The position numbers and the translations under genes were made by a program. A model generated the notes under the pieces. That model had not been told where the DNA came from. It worked only from the letters and a program-made list of their open reading frames with translations, and searched no databases. Of a stretch of DNA of 64,000 bases, positions 48,711 through 59,400 are shown in pieces (the stretch's first letter is position 1; every line of letters begins with the position of its first letter). The stretch is from Trachythela sp. YZ-2020. Its lineage: Eukaryota; Cnidaria; Anthozoa; Malacalcyonacea; Clavulariidae. Location: the NCBI GenBank assembly GCA_016169945.1, contig JADLSH010000162.1, positions 1,302,001-1,366,000 on the forward strand, given 5' to 3'.

Positions 48711-51077
48711 CTACTCGAATTTGATTGGAGCAACAACAACCGTGCAAAATTCACGTGCTTCTATTGTGGGAGGCATACCTCTCCAAGTGCGAATGGGGAA
48801 AGTGCAACTTTCAACCGTGTTGAGGTTTGTTAAACTTCCTAACGCGACCAGGATATCAGTGGTCATGTCAAACGAGCAACCACTACTTGCATCGGGAGTG
48901 AGAGAAATGACAGCGGAGCAACCACCTCTCCTCTGTCTCATCGCTCTTGATGACGTCGTTTCTCCTGACAAAGTGTTGTACGTAATGACGTTGTCTAACT
49001 CCTCACCTTCTTGATCTACACCTCCTAGCAATGTCACATTGTTCCACCTATTAACCGTTGCCATTCCCTGCACTCGGTAAGGTAAATTTGGCATTTCACT
49101 GAACTCTCTGATAACAAGATCGTAAACCAAAACGTTGTCATTTGGGACGGTAGGATTTCTTCCTCCTCCAAAAATGAATATCTTATCGTTGACCAACTCT
49201 GCACCATGCCATGCCCTTGGTTGCGGCATAGAAGACAAAATGTTGGTGGAATAAGGTGGAGTAAGAAGAACTTCGTAGATTTTGTCAGAATTTCTTCCTT
49301 CGTTGCCATCATGTCCACCGATTACAACCAACTTTCCATTATGAACGACTGTCCGATGGCCAGACAACGGGACAGGCAATCTCGCATCAGATGCTCTCCA
49401 ATGTGGAGGAGTTTCATTAAGATTTAAGGTTTCAATGGTGTCTGTCACAGCAACTCCAGTATCACCACCACTGACAACAATTTCATTGCCAACGAGAACA
49501 GATGATATAAAAGAACGAGGGGTGTTCATTGGCGGTAGTTCAATCCATCTTCCCTCGCGAAATATGTACCCTTCTACAGACCTCAGACTTTCCCCGCCTT
49601 GTCCGCGTCCGCCTAAAACAATTACATGTTGTGCTCCAATGGGTCCACTGGGTAATGTCTGCGTGTGAGGTGCCATTTTTGAACTACCTAAAATCTTGCA
49701 TTCCACCAGTTCTGCTTTCTTTCGTTCCAATTTCATTTCCAACATCTGATGCTCCAGTTTTGTTATATCATGTTTGAATTCCATTCCCTTCACTGGACAC
49801 TCTGCCATATTTCGTTGCGATTCGATTCGCTTCACTAAAGACTCGAGTTCTGCTTGTTTTCGTTTTAATGTCATTTCCAACAGCCGAGACTCCAGTTTTG
49901 CTTTCTCTTGTCCCAATTCCATTTCCTCTGCTGAAGACTTCAGTTCTGGTGTCTTTCGTTCCAATTCCATTACCAACAGCCGAGACTCCAGTTTCCCTTT
50001 TTCTTGTTTCAATTCCTTTTCCTCCATTGACGACTTCAGTTCTGCTTTCTCTTGCTCCAATTCCATTTCCTCCGTTGACCATTCCAGTTTTGCTTTCATT
50101 CGTTCCAATTTTATCCCCAGTTTTGCTTTCTCTTTTTCCAATACCATTTCCACCTCTGAAAACTCCAGTTTTTCTTTTTCTTGTTCCAAGTCCATTTCCT
50201 CCGCTGAATACTCCAGTGTTGCTTTCTTTAGTTCCAACATCTTTTCCAACAGCCACAACTCCAGAATAGCTTTCTCTTGTTCCAATTCCATTTCCAACAG
50301 CCGAGACTCCAGATCCGCTGAAGACTCCAGCTTTGCTTTCTCTTGTTCCAATTTCATTTCCTCCGCTAGAGACTTCAGTTCTGCTTTCTTTCGTTCTAAT
50401 TTCATTTCCAACAGCCGAAACTCCAGATATGCTTTCTCTTGTCCCAATTCCTTTTCCTCCGCTGAAGACTCCAGTTTTGCTTTCTCTTGTTCCAATTCCA
50501 TTTCCTCCGCTAGAGACTTCAGTTCTGCTTTCTTTCGTTCTAATTTCATTTCCAACAGCCGAGACTCCAGATATGCTTTCTTTTGTCCCAATTCCTTTTC
50601 CTCCGCTGAAGACTCCAGTTTTGCTTTCTTTTGTTCCCATACCATTTCCTCCGCTAGAGACTTCAGTTCTGCTTTCTCTTGTTCCAATTCCATTACCTGC
50701 GCTGAAAACTCCAATTTTGCTTTCTTTCGTTCCAATTTCATTTTCAACAGCCGAGACTCCAGATATGCTTTCTCTTGTCCCAATTCCTTTTCCTCCGCTG
50801 AAGACTCCAGTTTTGCTTTCTCTTGTTCCAATTCCATTTCCTCCGCTGAAGACTTCAGTTCTGCTTTATCTTGTTCCAATTTCTTTTCCTCCGCTGAAGA
50901 CTCCAGCTTTGCTTTCTTTTGTTCCAATTCCATTTCCTCCGCTAGAGACTTCAGTTCTGCTTTCTTTCGTTCTAATTTCATTTCCAACAGCCGAGACTCC
51001 AGTTTTGCTTTCTTTTGTTCCAATTCCATTTTCTCCGCTGAAGACTCCAGTTTTGCTGTCCTTCTTCTGGACGCCAT
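48711..51077 (-). CDS. Charged-helix kelch protein, copy 2
   Basis: This intronless ORF has 788 codons and starts MASRRRTAKLESS. The N-terminal ~430 residues are 16-residue repeats (KAKLESSAEEKELGQE, KAYLESRLLEMKLERK, KAELKSLAEEMELEQE). The kelch domain follows (VIVLGGRGQGGE, IVVSGGDTG, LVVIGGHDGNEGRNSD, IFIFGGGRNP, VTLLGGVDQEGEELDN, LVALGSLT) and ends TWRGMPPTIEAREFCTVVV then PIKFE. All blades are in frame, so this is the best-preserved copy. A single long helix joined to a propeller suggests a scaffold or cytoskeletal linker, but partner and function are unknown. The 48 bp repeats leave other frames open for hundreds of codons; those ORFs are shadows. Confidence 0.9.
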   Translation of the reverse strand: MASRRRTAKLESSAEKMELEQKKAKLESRLLEMKLERKKAELKSLAEEMELEQKKAKLESSAEEKKLEQDKAELKSSAEEMELEQEKAKLESSAEEKELGQEKAYLESRLLKMKLERKKAKLEFSAQVMELEQEKAELKSLAEEMVWEQKKAKLESSAEEKELGQKKAYLESRLLEMKLERKKAELKSLAEEMELEQEKAKLESSAEEKELGQEKAYLEFRLLEMKLERKKAELKSLAEEMKLEQEKAKLESSADLESRLLEMELEQEKAILELWLLEKMLELKKATLEYSAEEMDLEQEKEKLEFSEVEMVLEKEKAKLGIKLERMKAKLEWSTEEMELEQEKAELKSSMEEKELKQEKGKLESRLLVMELERKTPELKSSAEEMELGQEKAKLESRLLEMTLKRKQAELESLVKRIESQRNMAECPVKGMEFKHDITKLEHQMLEMKLERKKAELVECKILGSSKMAPHTQTLPSGPIGAQHVIVLGGRGQGGESLRSVEGYIFREGRWIELPPMNTPRSFISSVLVGNEIVVSGGDTGVAVTDTIETLNLNETPPHWRASDARLPVPLSGHRTVVHNGKLVVIGGHDGNEGRNSDKIYEVLLTPPYSTNILSSMPQPRAWHGAELVNDKIFIFGGGRNPTVPNDNVLVYDLVIREFSEMPNLPYRVQGMATVNRWNNVTLLGGVDQEGEELDNVITYNTLSGETTSSRAMRQRRGGCSAVISLTPDASSGCSFDMTTDILVALGSLTNLNTVESCTFPIRTWRGMPPTIEAREFCTVVVAPIKFE

Positions 51078-51334
51078 AATTGAATATATTGGTTACTCTA
51101 AACCTAAAAACACTACATCTAATCAAAATCGCATAAAATATTCAATGATGATGTTTTGATGCGAAGCTAGTAAATAAAGCTAAAAAGCGTTGCGTACCTA
51201 TTTTTACTGATACGCAGTCAATTTTACAAGAGGATTATGTCGTTTACGTATACAGACTGCGAATCAATGCGCATGCTGCGTCTAAATTAGTCAATAAGGC
51301 GTTGATGTTTGTGTAACTGCAAACAACACACACA

Positions 51335-51445
51335 CTTGTTAACAAGTTGTGAATGACAACCTTGTAGCAACTTGATAAAACGACAACATTGTTACAACTT
51401 GTTGACAAGCTTGCTACAAGTCTGTTGCGAACATATCTTGTTGAC
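51335..51445. repeat. Palindromic CTTGTTGACAAG repeat, unit 2
   Basis: Counterpart of the right part of 46314-46640. Confidence 0.85.
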
Positions 51446-51604
51446 AAGATGTGAAATTTTTACGTGTATAGAACGAATAGAGAATACTGCATTTAACCAA
51501 TACAAACTCAAGTATTTCTTATAATGTGATGTGAAGCAGCTCAGAAACAGCTTTAAATGTGGTCAAGTCATAACAACATTCCTGCATTTATTATCCTTGA
51601 CCTT

Positions 51605-51925
51605 CAGGGCTTCCACTTGCAAGGAAATTTCCTTGCAAAAGGAAATTTTGGGTTTTGCAAGGAAGAATGCAAGGAATAAGATTTACAAGGAAATGGCAAG
51701 GAAATTTAGCCTCAACCAAGGAAATTTAAAGGAAATTCTGCCACAAGCGCAGAAACCATGGGTACGAGGTTGTGATAAGCTTCATAGTTTCGCAGAAGTC
51801 TCCGAGTATAAGAAATTTGATAATTTTAATAAGAACTGCAAGGAAATTTGAAGGAAAATTTCGTGATTTTTGCAAGGAAATTTAACGAAAAAAAAAGGAA
51901 ATTTAACTCTTGAAGAAGGATATTT
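51605..51925. repeat. AAGGAAATTT-rich repeat block
   Basis: At least ten copies of CAAGGAAATTT and its complement, starting with the palindrome CAAGGAAATTTCCTTGC. It is absent from the corresponding part of unit 1. A 106-codon ORF through it follows the repeat composition. Confidence 0.85.
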
Positions 51926-52769
51926 CACTTGCGACTTAACCATAGATATGATGCAACACTCTCATATGCTGCACTTTTCTACACTGTCGCTGATCAATAC
52001 ACAAATAGCATAACTGATACGAAGCAACAACTTTAAACCAGAAATTATATCGTAAACTTACCTACCAAAATGAACCCAAAAACTCAGAGTCAGTGCCAAG
52101 CAGAATTTAGTTTCGTTTTGTCGAACAGCTTGAATTCATATTTTGCTGGAAGAAGATTTGCAATTGTTAGATTTAAAATTTTACCTCCGTAGTCTATTTC
52201 AAATGAACTAAATTCTATTAAACATCTCCCAAATGAGAATTCCAGTGCCAATGGCCCCAATGATAGTACAAAATACATAATATAAAATACGGAAACACAG
52301 TACATTGATTTCGACAACAGCTTATAAATTATTAAATCTATAAAGTCTACATGCTTAAGTATTTCATTATTGGAAACTTCTAATCTCAGACAATTATTGC
52401 TGAAAGGGCTTAATTCGATACTGTTATTATGAATTTCAAATGATATATATATCGAGGTCAACGTAATAAATGATAAAACGTACATATATTGCAGTATAAT
52501 ATTTGTCGTCGTCTCGTCGTTAAAATATTCACTGCGGTTTGCATGATTGAAGAGATTACGTATGTAGCGATTTATAACAAATCAGCAGATCAGCTATATG
52601 ATTTATATATTTACAAGAAATTTCTTACCAAATTCAGTTTTGTCTTTTGAGTAAACAGATTTCTACTCTTTCAGCTTCGCAGAAACCCCTTCCATCATAA
52701 CAATTCCGGAACTATGAAACCCGGAACTGTAAAAGCCTGAATCTGTAAAACCCGGAATGTAAAACCCTT

Positions 52770-53190
52770 ACCCAACTCATGACCATTGGCATTGAGCCGT
52801 ACATCCTCTTTGGGGGCGAACAGACCGTATCACAGACTGTTATGTTTGACATATAGTTATAATGGTGGACGATCTTTTTCTGTAGCCGCACCAACATTGT
52901 GGAATAACTTACCACTGGAACTAAGATCATTCGAGTCCGTAAACAGTTTTAAGTCAGGACTGAAAACATATTTGTTTAAAATAGCATATAAGGATTTTAT
53001 ATAACTTTCACTTAGATATTGTGAGATAGTCGATTTTTGATAATCCTAAATTAATCGTCTTTTTAACATAATTTAACCTAAACTAATCGTCTTTTTAATC
53101 ATATTTTTAACATTGATTTTAATGTGAAGCGCTTCTGGACATTTATGGAAGATGCGCTATATAAAATTTAAATATTATTATTATTATAAT
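52770..53190 (+). mobile_element. 3' end of a CR1/L2-type LINE
   Basis: The reading GGRSFSVAAPTLWNNLPLEL, then SFESVNSFKSGLKTYLFK and a stop at 53004, is the conserved C-terminus of many non-LTR pol proteins. A 3' UTR follows with GATGCGCTATATAAA and an ATT-repeat tail at about 53173-53187. It is heavily 5'-truncated. Unit 1 keeps only its first part (47625-47690). Confidence 0.88.
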
Positions 53191-53639
53191 ATACATGGAC
53201 CGGATACATGGGATACCACAATGCATTATAGTGCGCGCGTGGTTTTGACTCCAATGTGTTCTGTATTTATGTAAGTAATTCATACTTCGTTGTTTTAGCA
53301 TTTATAATATCAGGGGAGGTGCCTAGCATGGGACTTTACGTCTCGTTCGCTTCTTTTCCTTTTGAGTGACTCACCTTTTCTTCTTGTCCTGCAAATTTTA
53401 TTTTATCTACAATTGTGATGTAATTTAGTGAGCTCTCAATAAAGTTTAAATAAATAAAATAAATAGTATAATTTCCTTTCGAATAAAGACAACGATTGAG
53501 TGGTCTATATATACTGAAGACGTATTACCCGTCTGAACCACTGTTTGAAACAAGGCCCTTATATAGTATATCAAGTTTATATATTATAAGCTATATGTGT
53601 CGTTTCGTTCGCTTCAATAACTTCTGATTTTGGTAGTAA

Positions 53640-54836
53640 CAAATGTTTGCAGGACCAATGGAAGTAAAATCCAAACATTTGAGTCGTCATCGCAAAAGCA
53701 GACAAAGCCATTTCGTAAGCAGACAATGCCATCGGAAAAGCAGAAATTGCCTGAAGTAGTCATAGAAGTTACCTTCAATGGACACTCCTCGTTCGTGTAT
53801 GTCATCTGTTGTCGTTGGTCGTGAAGTTGTTGTCAGTGGCGAACCATCTTAGTGATCTTACCGACACCATTGAAACTTTGAATCTTCATGAAACTCCTCA
53901 ACAATGGATTAAATCTAATGCGTCGTTGCCTGTCCCGTTGTCTGGTCATCGGATGGTCGCTTATCAAGGAAAGCTGATCGTCATCTGCGGGCATAATGGT
54001 GTCACAGGCAGAAATTCTGTCAAAATTTATGAGGTTCTCCTTACTCCACCTTATTCCACCAGAATTTTGTCTTCCCCACCGCAACCAACAGCATGGCATG
54101 GTGCAGAGTTGGTGAACGATAAGATATTCATATTTGCAGGAGAAAGGCAATGTCTCGTTGGCAATGAAATTGTTGTCAGTGGTGGTGATACTGGAGTTGC
54201 TGCGACAGACACCATTGAAACCTTAAATCTTAATGAAACTCCTCTACAATGGAGAGTATCTGATGCGAGATTGCCTGTCCCGTTGCTTGGTCATCGGACA
54301 GTCGTTCGTAATGGAAAGTTGGTTGTAATCGGTGGACATAATGGCAACGAAGGAAGAAATTCTGACATCATTTACGACGTTTTTCTTACTCCACCTTATT
54401 CCACCAGAATTTTGTCTTCTATGCCGCAACGAACAGCAAGGCATGGTGCAGAGTTGGTCAACGATAAGATATTCATTTTTGAAGGAGGAAGAAATCCTAC
54501 CGTCCTAAATGACAACGTTTTGGTGTACGATCTTGTCACGAGAGAGTTCAGTAAAATGCCAAATTTACCTTACCGAGTGCAGGGAATGGCGACCGTTAAT
54601 AGGTGGGGCAAAGTAATATTGCTAGGAGGTGTAGATGAGAAAGGTCATGAATTAGACAACGTCAGAACGTACAACACCCAGTGTCCTTTCTCACTCTCGA
54701 TACAGGTAGTGTTTGCTCGTCTGACATAACCACTGATATGCTGGTCGCGCTAGGAAGTTTAAGAAACCTCACCACAGTTGAAAGATACGATTTCCAACAC
54801 CAAACTTGGAGCTTCCCACAAGAGAAACTCCCATAG
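53640..54836 (+). pseudogene. Plus-strand kelch pseudogene, copy 3
   Basis: Starts with the same leader as 47889, then joins directly to PSMDTPRSCMSSVVV, omitting the first blade. After a frameshift it continues as the 306-codon ORF 53809-54729. That ORF contains blades 2-3 (TDTIETLNLHETPQQW, LIVICGHNGVTGRNS, IFIFAG) and then a second run of blades 2-5 (IVVSGGDTGVAATDTIE, LVVIGGHNGNEGRNSD, IFIFEGGRN, VILLGGVDEKG). At about 54680 a deletion removes the RQRRGGCSAVI region, and the end (MLVALGSLRN, TWSFPQEKLP, stop) is in another frame. Likely non-functional and chimeric. Confidence 0.8.
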
Positions 54837-56442
54837 CGGTTCTTTGTCGAATTAATTAGGCAACGAATTCGTTGATGATAAGTGACATTTCTTTCTTCCC
54901 GTTCTTTGCTCATAATCACGAACAAATATCACATAGAAAAATTGTTCACACAGAACTGATAGAGCTTTGTAATACAAATAAGGTTAGTTTAGTTCAAGTT
55001 TCCTTTAGTATAGTAGTTGATTGCCATACGGTTGTGATATTACAGCGGTGGTAAAATTTATAACAAATTTGAATATAAACGACTCATTTTATAACTTTTA
55101 ACACAATAAATTTCCATAGTGGCTTTTATAAAACGATTAGCATTTTAGTACTATAAACTTTAGTATTTATAACAAACCATTGTAATCTTTTATTATTATA
55201 GTAATTCTAGTTGTAAATGGTTTCATATTGATCAGATCTCTTGTTGATAGCATGCAGTGATATGTTTTGGTGCTGCTGCCCTTAGGACTACTCTGAATAG
55301 ATCATTTAAGGTGTCTCTAACTATCTAACTATCCAGCATAAATAAAGTTGCTTAGTTTAACTTGATGAAATTCTGACCTTCAGTGCTCTTACTGGACCTC
55401 TAGGGAGAACAGTTTAGAACTGATAGAGCTATCCAGTATAAATAAAGTTAGTTTAGGTTTCCTCCTGTAGTAACACTGGATCAATAAGAGATGATCCTTA
55501 CCGGACCTCTAGGAAGAACAGTTTAGAACTGATAGAGCTATCCAGTATAAATAAAGTTAGTTTCGTTTAGGTTTCCTCCTGTAGTAACACTGGATCAATA
55601 AGAGATGACTCTTACTGGACCTCTAGGGAGAACAGTTTAGAACTGATAGAGCTATCCAGTATAAATAAAGTTAGTTTCGTTTAGGTTTCCTCCTGTAGTA
55701 ACACTGGATCAATAAGAGATGACTCTTACTGGACCTCTAGGAAGAACAGTTTAGAACTGATAGAGCTATCCAGTATAAATACTATTAGTTTAGGTTTCCT
55801 CCTGTAGTAACACTGGATCAATAAGTGATGACCCTTACTAGACCTCTAGGGAGAACTGATAGAGTTATCTTACAGTAGCCGGTTATAATTTGCAACACAA
55901 AACAAAACTGAAAACAAATGACAAATACACAAAGCCTGAAAAACAATCTAATCATATAAATAGTTATTAAAATCTGGCAATAACTTTTTACATATGTTTT
56001 GACACGCGAAACCCTGAATTAATATATACATATAAAAACAAAATTTAAGTGAGCAATGCTTTTTGTCTGTCCGAAATAATTCAAAAAATCCCATTCCAAA
56101 AGGATTCTAAAGACATTAGTGTATATAATATGTTTGACGCCATAAATAGATGATCATTTTTAGCATTGCGCAACTGATGGAATGTTGTAACCGCAGTAAC
56201 AATATAGTAAATTCACCTTCAATCAGTATTGCTGAGGTTTAGAAAGCGTTATCGGACAGATGGCGGTCAATAGGAGCAAGAAAAGTAAAATACATCTCTC
56301 AATTCTACTTCTTTGCCACCAAAATACAAGACTACTACATATAATGAAAAGAATTAACATTATTTCTAACTCTGATAACTGCAGGTTGACCACCATCTGC
56401 TGCACGATAGTACTTAGTGAAACCACAGCAGCTATTGAACAT
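54837..56442. other. Gene-free stretch between the kelch and glutamate synthase loci
   Basis: Holds a single degenerate 114 bp repeat relic at about 54940-55020, array D (55340-55865) and AT-rich sequence. At 56365-56440, just after the glutamate synthase stop, is a block (TAACTGCAGGTTGACCACCA) related to 33255-33310. Confidence 0.6.
55340..55865 (-). repeat. 114 bp tandem repeat array D (about five units, minus orientation)
   Basis: Same family as arrays A-C, reverse orientation, outside any recognised gene. Confidence 0.95.
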
Positions 56443-59400
56443 TTACTCTGACCTTGTACTGCCACGAGACTCGTTATTGACAATCACTCCCCCCGGCCCA
56501 GCAAGCGATGTCGTACCCATTAGATCTAAGTCAATCTGTCTTGCTGCCTGGCGTCCTTCAGCAATGGCGGTCACTACCAGAGATTGACCAAATCGACAGT
56601 CTGATAATTAGAATAAAATTTGCATTGCTAATGAACTTTCAAGCGTTCTGATTGGTTAATTACCAACAACTCTGGACGTTACACTGATCTAAAAACTAGA
56701 ACTGGATGGAGCATCCTATTGAATTCAATGAGCCAATTTAGAAGCCCGAATATTTTTAATGAGATCAGATTTTTAAATCTGTCAAATCCTTGATTAGTCA
56801 AATCGTTAGCTGTTTAAATTAGTTATACTATGAAGCAAATATCTTTTCCTATGTAACTTGAGAAATATGGCTTCCAACATCTCTTCTAATGAGTTTTAGA
56901 ACGTTTTAAGCACCACATAATGAGGCTTATGGCGGCCATATTGGTGTGACTCCATTAGTCATTCACCGGCAAATTTAGGAAGAAAGAAAAGCAATATTCG
57001 TCCTTGAAACTCGCGTAACTTGCATTTCATACGAGGTTGGGGTTGTTTCAAAAGAATTCATGCTCACGTGGTACAAACGTGATTGGACAATTTGTTTTCT
57101 AATTGGACAATTTGAATTTGAGGTATGATATTAATATTGATCTTATATCTTATGTATATAAAAGCAGTCGATGGTATTTCATACCTCCAGCAGCGAAAAC
57201 TTTCTGCAGGTTGGTGTTGAAACTTTTCCGTTCTGTTAAGAAATTTGATCTCATGTCCTGTAAGAGATATTCATAAAACATAAAACATTAAAAAAACTAA
57301 AACTGAACATATACAAGTCATGCAAGCAAGCAAGCGAGCGAGCGAGCGAGCGAGGAAGCGAGCAAGCAACCAAGCAAACAAACAAGCAAGCAAGCAAGCA
57401 AACAAACAAACAAACAAACAAACAACAAACAAACAAACAACAAACAAACAAACAAGCAAGCAAGCAAACAAACAAACAAACAAACAAACAACAAACAAGC
57501 AAGCAAACAAACAAACAAACAAACAAGCAAGGAAACAAACAAACAAACAAACAAACAAGCAAGCAAGCAAGCAAACAAACAAGTAAGCAAACAAGCAAGC
57601 AAGCAAACAAACAAACAAACAAACAAGCAAGCAAACAAACAAACAAGCAAACAAACAAACAAACAAACAAGCAAGCAAGGAAACAAACAAACAAACAAAC
57701 AAACAAACAAACAAACAAGCAAGCAAACAAACAAACAAACAAGCAAACAAACAAACAAACAAGCAAACAAACAAGCAAGCAAGCAAACAAACAAGCAAAC
57801 AAGCAAACAAACAAGCAAACAAACAAACAAACAAACAAACAAGCAAACAAACAAACAAGCAAGCAAACAAAAAAACAAGCAAAGAAAAACAAACAATAAT
57901 TCCAACGTAAACCTTCTGCGTGACTATACATGCATATTGATAAATCACTAATTTTATCAAATACATATTTAGAAGAATATTTTACCATTTTGACACCAAG
58001 TTCTTTAGCCAAAGTTTTGCCAGGTCCAGTGAAACCAAGCGCAATAAGAACAAGATCTGCCTTGTAAATATGTTCAGAATTTGGAATCTCTACCATCGCC
58101 CATCTGCCTGAAATGTCCTACATAGAAACACAGTTGTGCATATTTATTATTTGCAAACAAATTAATGAATCTGATTACTTGTAATGAGTTCAGTTCAACC
58201 AAAGTGGTTCATTAATAATGAACGTCGATAACACAGGTGTTGTTGTCCAATTCACCCAGTCAACTTTCCCTGTGGGAGGAAACCGGAGTGCACGGAGAAA
58301 ACCCACGACTTTCGACATTGACTTACTCTTTTTCACATGAGTGTGATGAGTAAAGTCCTCAGCGAGAATCGAACTCAAGACTCAGAGGTCAAAGGCGCTT
58401 GCTCTGACGACTGCGTCACCGAAGCCCCTCAACAACAAGGCCTAAGGGTTAGTTTTTAGCGAGGGAGGAAAACCGGAGTACCCGGAGAAAAACCCTCGAA
58501 GCACAGGCAAGAACCAACCGATCTCAACTTACATGTATCAAGCACAGGGACGTTACCTAACCTAAGTAAATCTCTACCCCATGTATCATATGATAATATG
58601 TGACCATAATTCGCACCTTGACCCATTCTACTTTAACCGAACTTATTCCAGTAATGTTCCCCTTCTCATCGCCAATGAATTCCTAAAACACAAGTCATAT
58701 TTGAAATAAGTTGAATTTCTTTATATAATCTCGGAATATAGGAAGATCACCCTGTATACAAGTCAACACAAAAGAACTACAATAATTTAAGTAGGATTTG
58801 TATCGCTATTTTTTTACATGCATGCATACCTTACTCAGCGTGTTATATTGTCGTGGATCTTTGCCGTATTTAATTGCAACCTGAAAAATAATATGTCATG
58901 AAAAATTATGACTGAGAACAGTGTCTTTGTAACAAATAAATCACCGTCTATTTGTATAACATTGAAAATAAAATATTTTCGACTTGACTGGGTCAAAAAT
59001 ACCCGACAATTTTTTGTGATCTATGTTAAATTACAATTCGCATTTAAACTGATGTCGATCTTATTGAAACTAAACTAAGCACAACGGACCCAAACTAAGC
59101 TTAAACAATTTTATACTGGATAGCTCTATCAGTTCTAAACTGTTCTCCCTAGAGGTCCAGTAAGAATCATCTCTTATTGATCCAGTGTTACTACAGGAGG
59201 AAACCTAAACTAAACTAACTATATTTATACTGGATAGCTCTATCAGTTCTAAACTGTTCTTCCTAGAGGTCCAGTAAGGATCATCTCTTATTGCTCCAGT
59301 GTTACTACAGGAGGAAACCTAAACTAAACTAACTATATTTATACTGGATAGCTCTATCAGTTCTAAACTGTTCTCCCTAGAGATCCAGTAAGAGTCATCT

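Larger units (their letters stand above)
48270..53785. repeat. Segmental duplication unit 2
   Basis: Second copy of the 42930-48180 arrangement: kelch gene 2, the same 5' flank, palindromic repeat and AT-rich block, then the plus-strand kelch 5' piece. It differs by a LINE 3' end at about 52770-53190 and by the AAGGAAATTT-rich block at 51605-51925. Confidence 0.85.

Noticed and set aside
49774..51159. Long antisense and alternative-frame ORFs (up to 461 codons) over the kelch genes' helical repeats
   Set aside because: The 48 bp repeat has few stops in any frame. The products are Ser/Phe/Pro-type repeats with no domain, and the sense strand has a clear kelch protein.
57251..58096. 281-codon ORF that starts with glutamate synthase sequence and continues as LVCLF repeats
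   Set aside because: It reads through the donor at 57986 into the intronic CAAA/CAAG microsatellite; only the part up to 57986 is exon.
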